51,625 bases of DNA from Gnetum montanum (taxonomy: Eukaryota > Streptophyta > Gnetopsida > Gnetales > Gnetaceae): NCBI GenBank assembly GCA_015680685.1, contig MNCI01000271.1:157626-209250 (forward strand). The letters run 5' to 3'. The translations under genes and the position numbers were made by a program. Below the pieces are notes generated by a model, which had not been told where the DNA came from, did not search any database, and saw nothing but the letters and a program-made list of their open reading frames with translations. Of the stretch, positions 44,238 through 51,625 are shown piece by piece; position 1 is the first letter of the stretch, and the number at the start of each line of letters is the position of its first letter.

Positions 44238-44621
44238 TCAACAATAGAAATTTTGAAGGTAGTGAAGTAACTTAGTTATATATTTATAATATATATCTAT
44301 AATTTGGCCAAGAGGATCTTCTATAACAATGATGAAGGTACATATTAGCTTATTCCACAGTAATTGTGTATTTTTGCAACAAGTCCGTGGATGATTTTTC
44401 TTGCAAATTTTCATGCATATCATCATTGTCTGAGGCATAATAATGGTTCTTAATAGATATATATATCTATAAAAATTAACTGGGGAATGGAAATCATGGT
44501 GAAGGTATGCAAGTGCACTAGCTGATCCCATAGTAATTGTGTATTTCATCGATGAGTCCATGGATGACTTTTCTTGTAGATTTGTCCTAAAACAAGGTGC
44601 ATCCCAAGATATATAGTCCAA
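44238..44621 (-). pseudogene. Receptor-like kinase fragment, two diverged copies
   Basis: The minus frame carries KYTITMGSASALAYLHHDFH (about 44,550-44,480), which matches the segment before the catalytic loop of plant receptor-like kinases (IALGSAxGLAYLHHDC, then HRDxK). The frame then decays in an AT-rich run. A second, more diverged copy lies at about 44,310-44,370 (shared GTAATTGTGTATTT and GTCC(G/A)TGGATGA segments), so the fragment was duplicated in tandem (period about 175 bp). Only about 25 kinase residues are readable, so the family call is tentative. Confidence 0.4.
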
Positions 44622-44990
44622 TTAGAACATTATAACTCAACATTACCCACTAGAATCAAACCCATAACTTAGAGCTTTCAAATTAAGAGTAGGCTAACAC
44701 TTTATTATTAGTAAAATTATTTGCTTTTTCATGGTGAGAAACAACATAACAAAAATCAATAGGATTACAGGAAGCAAGATAATTCAATAACATTATTGTT
44801 AATAACACTAATGGATAGCCATTAGCATTATTTTAGGCATCTTCAATCACCTTACTATTAAAAAAACAAAAAAGGAAAAAAAAACTCTTGATTTGGAAGC
44901 TTCAAGTCATGGCTTCAATTTTGGGGGGCAATGTTGAGTTATAAAGTTCTAATTGAACTATATTTCCTGGGGTTCCCAAAAGAACAACAA
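44605..44990. repeat. Inverted repeat, arms about 90 bp, spacer about 200 bp
   Basis: The left arm (about 44,605-44,690) and right arm (about 44,890-44,990) are imperfect complements; both contain CAATTAGAAC(A/T)TTATAACTC and TCAACATT(A/G)CCC in opposite orientation. The ends and the AT-rich interior resemble a MITE or a small foldback element. No flanking duplication was identified. Confidence 0.6.
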
Positions 44991-45500
44991 ATATTGAGGT
45001 TATCATAATTAGTTATAAAGATCATAAACTATAAGTATATATGGTATAAGTGCATTCCTATGAGGGTATCATGATGAAATTTTCATATAGTTATTATATT
45101 ATTATTTTAAATAAATAAAGAAAAAGTTTAGGCTTTTATTCATCTAGCAACCCTCCTAGGAGCTTGCCTTAGCAAGATAAGTATTGAACTTTTAAAGAAC
45201 AATAAAAATATTAGCTCATATCCTCAATTATGTCCTCAATGGGCAAGATCATATTGAATAAACATGAACTTCTCAAATAACTACTAAGTTATTCATTAAT
45301 GAAGGACTCATACTTAATAATAAACTAACTACAAAAACTTAATTAAAAGGTAAGAATAATATGAAACTTAAACTAGAGATTTTATTATGTTCCAATATTT
45401 AATGGATCTATTGAATAGCCAATACATTCATGTCATGGAAAACAAATACTAACCCAACAAAGTGGCTAACCATAACTAGATATGATAAAAGAAATCATAC
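44991..45500. other. AT-rich intergenic stretch
   Basis: I see nothing recognisable on either strand. Confidence 0.5.
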
Positions 45501-45730
45501 AAATTTTTGGTAATAATATTATATTTTTGTCTAAATGTTTAGTCACATGGCAACTAAGAAAAACATGTTGCTTATCCCAAAGGGCTCTAGAACTACATAA
45601 CCTATATGTGTGCTTTTCCCTCAATAGGTGAATCTATCTTCCACTTTATATCCTTAGATAATGTGAACTCAACTAAAGCCTACTAATAAAACTACAATCT
45701 CTAATCAAGATATTAGTCGTAAGATACTAA
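45500..45730 (-). pseudogene. LINE C-terminal zinc-finger relic (SSHxLxI...C-x2-C...H-x4-C)
   Basis: One minus frame reads SSHYLRI, IHLLREKHTYRLCSSRALWD and KQHVFLSCHVTKHL. This is the pattern found at the C-terminus of some non-LTR RT proteins (SHxLxIExGRW..R.C..C...E.H.L..C..Y..LR), here with the first Cys replaced by Tyr. A better copy is at 48,495-48,750. No RT core is recognisable next to it. Confidence 0.45.
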
Positions 45731-45734
45731 ACTA

Positions 45735-45815
45735 TGAATCTAAGAAATTGCCTCTTATGTGCTTCAACTAGATTCTTTTTTGTTGCCTCTAATGTGCTTC
45801 GACTAGATTCTTTTC
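45735..45815. repeat. Short direct repeat, period about 37 bp
   Basis: TTGCCTCT(T/A)ATGTGCTTC(A/G)ACTAGATTCTTTT occurs twice in a row. Bases 45,816-46,600 to the right show no gene. Confidence 0.7.
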
Positions 45816-46607
45816 TTTCCTATTGCATTTGACCATATCCTTGCCAAGACTTGTTTAACCAACTTTTGTATGTGCTTAGGACTACTTTGCATCTCCCCCT
45901 CTAAGCTATTCCAAGTCTTGAGCCATTATATCCTTTGAAGGTATCAACTTTGTTCTCTTGTACTTTTAAGATCACCTTAGAAAATTTGGGCTATTTTGAT
46001 TCCATGAGGCTTTGAGTATAAGTAATAAATTACTAGAAAGCTTTAGCTTCTAGTGGAAGTAGATCATACTTCAAAAGCAATATGGGATACAATGTTTCAT
46101 CCTCTACATTCAATTCATTTAATAAAATAATCTTTAGCACCCTTTCAATAGTATGCAATCTTTTTGCACTAAGACCTAACCCCTACACTACACTACATAT
46201 GCACATAACACAATAAGATCAACAATAGCATAGAAGATTTGTTTTTGACTTTCCAAGTTCATTGCGGAAAAAATGAACAACAATATTTAAAAATTTTCTA
46301 ATGAATGCAAACACCTCATTATTTATCATTATGATTTTTGCACAAAATAGTTTTGTATTTACTCACATAATGATGGAATTTATTTATTTATTTTTGTACG
46401 ACTCGGTGACCAAATTTGTTTATCAACGTTGAAGAAGCTTGGGCACACCACTATGAATAAAATCTGTTCAAAGCTCGGTGCGAGTGACCGTAAAATCAGT
46501 GCAAATATTCAAGCTGTAGTTCGCATTTCCCTTGGAAGACTGCCTGTTCAAATTCGTTTAAATATACGGTAGAGACATCAGAACCTCGCAAGTACTTCTG
46601 AAGAATT

Positions 46608-46931
46608 GAATTTTCAGGAAATCGAAATAAAAACAAGGAAAATGTAAATCGTCGTCAAGAAAATGAGGATAAAGTTTAACTGAACGATTCAATTTTCAGG
46701 TAAATCGCAAAAAAAAAAAGGAAAATGGAAATCGAATTTTCAGGGAATCGAAATAAAAACAAGTAAAATGTAAATCGTCGTCAAGAAAATGAGAATAAAG
46801 TTTAACTGAAGGATTCAATTTTCAGGTAAATCGCGAAAAAAACATGGGGAAAAATGAAAATTTCTTCTACGGTAATTTTCAGGTAAATCGCGAAAAAAAC
46901 ATGGGGAAAAATGAAAATTTCTTCTGCGGTT
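46608..46931. repeat. Two nested tandem repeat blocks downstream of the tRNA gene
   Basis: A 126-bp unit occurs at 46,608 and 46,734 (starting GAATTTTCAGG, containing AAATCGTCGTCAAGAAAATG). A 57-bp unit, sharing the motif ATTTTCAGGTAAATCGCG, follows at 46,818 and 46,875. The copies are almost identical, so the block is recent. It ends a few bases before the tRNA 3' end. Confidence 0.85.
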
Positions 46932-46946
46932 TATAAAACCATGAAT

Positions 46947-47018
46947 TGTGGCTGCTGGGATTCGAGCCCAGGTCTCCACGGCCACAACGTGGAATTCTTA
47001 CCACTAAACTACAGCCAC
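46947..47018 (-). tRNA. tRNA-His (GTG anticodon)
   Basis: This is a 72-nt cloverleaf on the minus strand. The acceptor stem GTGGCTG/CAGCCAC pairs perfectly, with discriminator A (46,947). The anticodon stem CCACG/CGTGG holds loop TTGTGGC with anticodon GTG. The T-arm CTGGG-CTCGAAT-CCCAG pairs perfectly. The internal A box (TAGTTTAGTGG) and B box (GGCTCGAATCC) are intact. It has no intron and no encoded CCA. Upstream is AT-rich with a TATA-like GATATAAAAG and a CAA near the expected start; a TTTT terminator lies about 8 bases downstream (46,936-46,939). It closely resembles angiosperm nuclear tRNA-His, so it is likely functional. Confidence 0.95.
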
Positions 47019-47285
47019 TAGATAGAGATTGTTTTATTAATTACTTTTATATCATAACTAGTTTTTAAAGACTAGTGCTGAGCTCCATACAAATTCCAAA
47101 AGAATTCTCGAAAAATGCAAGTTAGCGGGTTGCCAGGGCTTGCCCAAAAACAACGACCGCAGCCCCAAAAAGAATTGAAGTACAAACAGAAATTGCAAGT
47201 TGCAGATGCATCCGGGCTGAGATTTTTCAAGAAATCGGATGCTCCTTCTCCGATTCTTGCTTGGAAGAACACAGCATACGGAAGA

Positions 47286-47717
47286 TCAAAAGGAGGGTCT
47301 GAGGTACGGAAAATCATTAGAGTCCGTACAGTCGTAAGGGGCTCTGAAATGATTGAAAAGCCCCAGCAGCTGGCACGTTCTGCGCTTTGTATCTCGCGGA
47401 ACCGCCATTTGCGCGACAACCATGAGCTTCTGGAATGCTCCGAGTTGCAGAGCTTCAACCATGACAATGCCGTCTGGCGAATGCCGGCACAGTCGCCACA
47501 GTGCAGAAACCGCCATTGCTGTGCACACAGGCGATGTTCCCACCATGTGACGCATCACCAGCGGCATCGTCAGTGCGTGTTCCATCGCCATTAATGCAGC
47601 AGCCTCATCTCTGCAGAGCTCAGCCAGATTGGCAAGAGCGGTTTCACATTTCCGGGTACTGCAACCAGGCATGGATTCCAGCAGCCTCGCCATTGAAACC
47701 TCACTTGTCTGCATCAT
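47286..47717 (-). CDS. ARM-repeat C-terminal fragment of a PUB22/23/24-like U-box E3 ligase
   Basis: A 143-codon open frame starts with ATGATG at 47,717. It matches the C-terminal ARM region of plant U-box ligases: CETALANLAELCRDEAAAL, EHALTMPLVMRHMV, AMAVSALWRLCRHSPDGIVM, EALQLGAFQKLMVVAQM and TKRRTCQLLGLF. In intact family members (about 400-450 residues) an N-terminal U-box recruits the E2 enzyme, and this ARM part binds substrates. The U-box and first ARM repeats are absent here, and 47,718-48,490 upstream shows no sign of them. It is likely a truncated gene copy. An expressed ARM-only protein that could compete with full-length ligases is possible, since the frame is intact. Confidence 0.65.
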   Translation of the reverse strand: MMQTSEVSMARLLESMPGCSTRKCETALANLAELCRDEAAALMAMEHALTMPLVMRHMVGTSPVCTAMAVSALWRLCRHSPDGIVMVEALQLGAFQKLMVVAQMAVPRDTKRRTCQLLGLFNHFRAPYDCTDSNDFPYLRPSF

Positions 47718-47724
47718 CTTTGTT

Positions 47725-48490
47725 GGTTTCGTTGGTGGTTTAATTGTTTTTTCCTGTCACGTAAAGCTACAAGAATCTCGTCCAAGGTTCCTGGATTTCA
47801 TTCATATAAATACTGATTTTGTACAGAGGATTTAAATGATAACCGAGAACGCATTGTGAAGAGCAACCGGAAAGAACGATGTTCATTCAAACATCAGAAT
47901 TCCGTGGTCAGCTGGTCAACATTCTAAGGTGGCTGAGCCTGGATTCATGGTATGCATCTACGGTTTGTTTACAAAAATGTGGGAAGGCCGGACGCCGCTG
48001 ACGGCTTTACATTTTGGACGTGCAGTCAGAACACAATTTTGACTCGCTGGTATTGTTGGATTTCTTTGTTTTCTTCAATTTCTTGTTGTTGAACACAGAA
48101 TGGTTCGTTGTTGAATGGTCCAGTCAGGGATTTCTTATTTTCTATTTTTTGGGCTTTCCTTTTTATAACAGTTTAAAGGTTTATTGTTTCAGCAACTATC
48201 GTTCTGACGGTCAGCAGGCACGTTATTCCGTTAGCTGAGGAGTAGTCAGCGATGACCAGACAACGCCAGTGAACTAGGGCTTTTTTCCGTTTTATTTTTT
48301 CTCCCACTAGGCTATTTTTTTTCTTTTTCTTTTAACGTTTACTGGTCACGCAACGGTGAGGGTCAACCAATAGTGGTTGTTCACTAATAACTTATTTCAC
48401 TATGGGCTTGCTTTCTGTTTTTGGCATGTAAAAGTTAACCGTCTCTCGGAAGCTATGTTATTTTTTTCAAAGCTGAGGTATTTTGTTTCA
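47725..48490. other. Intergenic stretch upstream of the ARM fragment
   Basis: There is no recognisable coding. A TATA-like TATTTATATGAATG (minus orientation, about 47,800-47,815) lies some 90 bp upstream of the ARM-fragment ATG and could be a fortuitous promoter. Confidence 0.4.
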
Positions 48491-48494
48491 TTCA

Positions 48495-48750
48495 GCTATA
48501 TAAAGCATCAAACAAGGGCATCATAAATAAATCATACATCATAAATAAATCATACATGTCTTTTGTTGTAACATTATAACGCTTTCTTAAATGCATAGCC
48601 ATAGCACAAGAAAGAAACACATGTAACTCATCTTTAAAGCCTTTTGATGTGCACAACCTACAAATGTGCTTTTTTCAGGGGACTTGAATCTATCTTCTAC
48701 TTTTAATTTTAAGACGATGAGAACTTAAGTGAAGCTTGCTAATAGTATTC
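48495..48750 (-). pseudogene. LINE C-terminal zinc-finger relic, second copy
   Basis: The minus frame reads TISKLHLSSHRLKIKSRR, KKHICRLCTSKGFKDELHVF and LSCAMAMHLRKRYNV, a complete C-x2-C-x8-H-x4-C pattern in the context expected at the C-terminus of some non-LTR RT proteins. It ends in a short internal repeat (MYDLFM twice) and a stop at about 48,495. It is homologous to 45,500-45,730. The adjacent frame 48,976-48,751 is open but unrecognised. Confidence 0.5.
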
Positions 48751-48989
48751 CAATACTTGATTGGAATAGTAGCTGATAGTGAACTTCTACATCCAATTTA
48801 TTAGATCTAATGTGGTGTAAATAAAATTGTCTCTTGCCTTCCACATTGTAGTGATCGAAAACATCGACAGTTAGAACATCGAGGGGTTTGCGAGCACACA
48901 GCCTTGACCCCACCTCCACGTGAGGGCCTTTGTTGGGAAATAGAGGCAGAGCACCCTGGACAATCTTGTTGATCAAACAGGGACTTTGT

Positions 48990-49600
48990 CGGCTACAACC
49001 GGGGTATCGAGTGCAATCAGGGGGTTGGTGTGGTTAGCCGAAATGAGAGCACTGACGTTGTGAGATAATGCTAAGTGTTATAAAAGTGTTCTCAGTAGTA
49101 CCGACGTTAGCTAAGCCTAAGCATAGTAGGGTTTCCTAACATGAGAACGGTGGTGTAGGTGTGCAAAAAAAATGTGTAAAGTAGCGAAAAGTGTGAATGC
49201 AGTGCTAAATGTAAGAGAAAATGCTAAAAATGCAACAGAGTTTGAGAGAAAGAAAGAATAGTACCACCCCAGACGAGGAGCGTAGCAATTAAAAATAAGT
49301 GTTGAGGAGGTACGCGGTGTAAAAACAGGCATAGTAGCAGTGTAGTCACAGCCTCTAGGGTGTCCTGGGGTGAAGACTGACGTTCATTGCAAGGTCTGTG
49401 CCTGCTTGGTTGGTTGTCGTAGTGTCTTGTGGGTTGTAGTGCGCTACAGTGTTGAATGGGATGCAAACGTTTCACAAGGTGTTGATACGGTCCAGTGTGG
49501 GGGGTGCTTGAGGTGCCTTGGGTGCTGGGTGTACTTTGAAATGCCAACTGCTACTTGGATTTGCTAGCCAAATGCTTCAAATTCCTACCGCTAGAAGGAA
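48990..49600. other. Intergenic stretch, possibly retroelement leader or LTR
   Basis: There are no domains. Open frames here begin at non-ATG codons and have simple composition. The position downstream of the TATA/G-box pair at 49,631-49,681 would suit a transcribed leader on the minus strand. Confidence 0.3.
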
Positions 49601-49630
49601 TTGCCAATCCCTATAGTGTGGAATGTAGGG

Positions 49631-49681
49631 GTATTTATAGGCTTAGGGTTAGCATGAAGTGCAAATTAAGTGCCACGTGGC
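49631..49681 (-). promoter_or_regulatory. Promoter-like G-box plus TATA box, minus strand
   Basis: On the minus strand a perfect palindromic G-box GCCACGTGGC (49,681-49,672) lies about 30 bp upstream of CCTATAAATACCCCTA (49,642-49,627), a textbook plant/LTR TATA context. No convincing gene follows, so it may be an LTR promoter whose element I cannot delimit. Confidence 0.35.
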
Positions 49682-50041
49682 AAAGGGGGTAGGCGGGGCT
49701 ACGCTAACTTTTGTTACGCTCCAACTAGAGCAATTGGTGCTACACTCTGGTATGCTCCACTGGACCCTAAGCGACTGCCGAACTATGACTACGCTACCAA
49801 GACTGCATGTGTCAAAATCACAATGTGCCTGCAAATAGTGCAATTTGAAGGCTATGCTCTGGGACTTTGTTCTCCGCTCTTTCAAGTGGGATAGAGCATA
49901 GGTACAATTTTGGGACATAGAGGGGGGTACAAAAAGAGTGCAAGTTGCTAAACCTACTTGCCAGAGGAGTGCTGGAGCTAAAATGAAGGCCTATGCTAAG
50001 CTCTAGAAGCTTTCAAAGGCAGTTTTGTGTTGCTATGCTAA

Positions 50042-50368
50042 CTATGCTCCGGAGCGTAGCACAATAGTTAGGCAAATTTTGCAAAAAAAAAAAAACTAAA
50101 GTCCAACGTTGCTACACTTGCTATGCTCATGAGCATAGTAGGATGGGACAGGCCACAACATGGACACTTAAAAAAATCTAGCAAAAATTGCAGTCCTTTC
50201 TCTTATTATACTATCTACACTCCAGAGTGTAGCAGGGGGGTAGCTTTAGGAGTTAGAAAATTTGCCAAATGTCTCTTCCATGTTGAGCTAGCTTGACAAC
50301 TTCTAGCTCGACACTAGTGCAAACTGGCCACCAAAGTGCTACTATGCTTGCTACGCTAGAGAGTGTAG
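50042..50368. repeat. Series of four 18-bp palindromes, consensus CTAYRCTCNNGAGYRTAG
   Basis: The copies are at 50,042-50,059 (CTATGCTCCGGAGCGTAG), 50,121-50,138 (CTATGCTCATGAGCATAG, perfect), 50,215-50,232 (CTACACTCCAGAGTGTAG) and 50,351-50,368 (CTACGCTAGAGAGTGTAG). Starts are 79, 94 and 136 bp apart. Arms covary in the Y/R positions. Half-sites (CTACGCTA, CTATGCTC, GAGCATAG) are scattered from 49,270 to 49,890. Confidence 0.75.
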
Positions 50369-50436
50369 CAGGACACTTAGAATAATTTTGCAATTGTTGT
50401 TTGACACATAAAATTTTGCAGATCTAGTTCTATGTT

Positions 50437-50510
50437 GCGATATCGCAGCGGCCGCGATATTGCGTATGCGATATCGCAGCGGCCACGATATTGCGTATGC
50501 GATATCGCGG
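50437..50510. repeat. CpG-rich 31-bp tandem repeat, about 2.4 copies
   Basis: The units start at 50,437, 50,468 and 50,499. Each contains the palindrome GCGATATCGC, then AGCGGCC(G/A)CGATATT and GCGTAT. The copies differ by one base. Such CpG density is striking in AT-rich surroundings where methylated CpG usually decays. Confidence 0.85.
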
Positions 50511-51625
50511 CTTGTGCATATCACGTTTCATCATACCCCCATGACTGAATGAAAACTCATCCTCGAGTTCCTTACAATAATATCGGAAAGGTGTGGAATT
50601 ATTGAGGGGAATGGAACTAATGGGATGACATGTGAACGGATCATTATTACAAGACTTGACAAAATTGGTGTTCATGACAACAAAGGTGAACACCTTATTA
50701 AAATGACATCAGGCCTTTGTTGGCAGCTTAAGAGAAAGAGAGAGATAGAAAGAAGTGTTACTGCTGCCAACGCCAAGATTGCGCTTTTCGTTGTCCATCG
50801 ATAAGCACACTATCGATCTTGCTCCTTGCATAGTTGCTTCAGTGCTGCTCCATTCCAAGTGTTTTGCTCTAGCTCCAAATCCAATCCGTTGTTGTATGAT
50901 TGCCATCTGCACACACAACACAATCATATATTAGCAAGGGTAATTGAATCATTAAGTAATTAATACCTTGCTTCAGTGTAAGTCCATTGGCTAGGTTGTG
51001 GTATGGCTGATATGGACCTGGGAAGATGTTCCTGATGACTACTGAGGGTATAGGGGTTAGGAAGAAAATCAAAAAAAAATTGGGCTAGGAGAAAATAGAA
51101 AAAGCGGGCCCCGTACCCCCATGACTAATCACGAATCTCCGGTAGCATTAGAATGAAGAAGGGAAAGGAGGAAGAAAGATAGATAAAAAGGGATAACTGA
51201 AAACATCAATGAAGTAGATGTTAAGATGGTAATGAACAAAATAATAATTAATTGCAAAATGTTAAGGAAAAGAAGTTAATGAATGCACCAAATAGGAATG
51301 TTAGTGGGTCCTCCCCAAAGCAGGCTCATGCTCTTAATGCCCTGACAGACCCACATTCAAAGAGTTCGTAGGCTCTGGGAATGTCTTTTGGAACAAGAGT
51401 TAAAGTCTTAACTGCAAGAATTTACCGAAAAGAAAACAATGCATCAACCAAAATATATACACTAATGATACAATCAGCAATGAGGTGAACAATGAAGAGA
51501 AGGATGGAGAGGGGAGAAGAGAATGGAATGGAATCTCAAGAACAAGGTGGTGTACAGTCCCTTGTGTGTTTAATGATTAATGTGACTTGGCAAGTCTCAT
51601 TCCAACTCCGGCCTCAAACCAACCA
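50511..51625. other. Intergenic stretch to window end
   Basis: No gene is recognised. A short stem (GGTGTTCA...TGAACACC, 50,667-50,694) and A/G-rich low-complexity segments (51,120-51,250) are present. The phrase TACCCCCATGACT occurs at both about 50,533 and 51,115, hinting at an undelimited repeat. Confidence 0.4.

Noticed and set aside
47115-47594. 159-codon plus-strand frame
   Set aside because: Antisense to the ARM-repeat frame, which has clear family motifs; the plus frame has none.
49224-49547. 107-codon minus frame downstream of the promoter-like site
   Set aside because: It starts at a non-ATG codon, has simple composition and matches no family.

Overview
The window looks like repeat-dominated nuclear DNA of a seed plant with a very large genome. 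The support is a plant-type nuclear tRNA-His gene, Ty1-copia and Ty3-gypsy LTR retrotransposons primed by initiator tRNA-Met, plant-type LINEs (DUF4283-like ORF1 and zf-RVT tail), a U-box/ARM ubiquitin-ligase fragment, and almost no intact host genes. The density of old, stop-riddled elements fits a gymnosperm best. That is an inference; the sequence does not name the species. There are no bacterial operons, CRISPR arrays or rRNA genes.

Layout. 1-5.1 kb: two copies of one Ty1-copia family, head to head, with their 5' LTRs 165 bp apart; the left copy runs off the window. 5.1-8.7 kb: AT-rich DNA with a 500-bp field of degenerate ACCA...TGGT repeats and possible exon remnants of an unrecognised gene. 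8.7-13.1 kb (minus strand): a LINE 3' end, a large foldback, a SIRE/Maximus-like copia gag, and a long decayed reading frame I cannot classify. 13.1-16.6 kb: a LINE missing its 3' part. 17.9-24.6 kb: a structurally complete Ty3-gypsy chromovirus with both LTRs, primer-binding site, polypurine tract and a near-matching 5-bp target duplication. 25.4-41.6 kb: a pile-up of LINEs on both strands, including a nearly full-length element (26,859-32,730) with a perfect 15-bp target duplication, inserted beside the poly(A) tail of an opposite-strand LINE. 41.6-46.6 kb: AT-rich DNA with small relics (a receptor-kinase fragment, an inverted repeat, a LINE zinc-finger tail). 46.6-47.7 kb: short tandem repeats, the tRNA-His gene and the ARM-repeat fragment. 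48.5-51.6 kb: another LINE tail, a promoter-like G-box/TATA pair, a run of 18-bp palindromes and a CpG-rich 31-bp tandem repeat.

The most promising biology is in the LINEs. Five copies share, downstream of the reverse transcriptase and zf-RVT region, a charged coiled coil followed by a small conserved domain (core C-P-Y-[LIV]-I-x-[SG]-I) that sits just before the 3' UTR and poly(A). I do not recognise this 3' module from described plant LINEs. Two of these LINEs also carry Asn in place of the first Asp of the YxDD catalytic box.

Functionally, the tRNA-His gene is the only feature likely to be intact. The ARM fragment keeps an open frame with an ATG but lacks the U-box. Everything else is mobile DNA or debris. 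Coordinates of decayed elements are approximate where the evidence says so; similarities and divergences were judged by eye.
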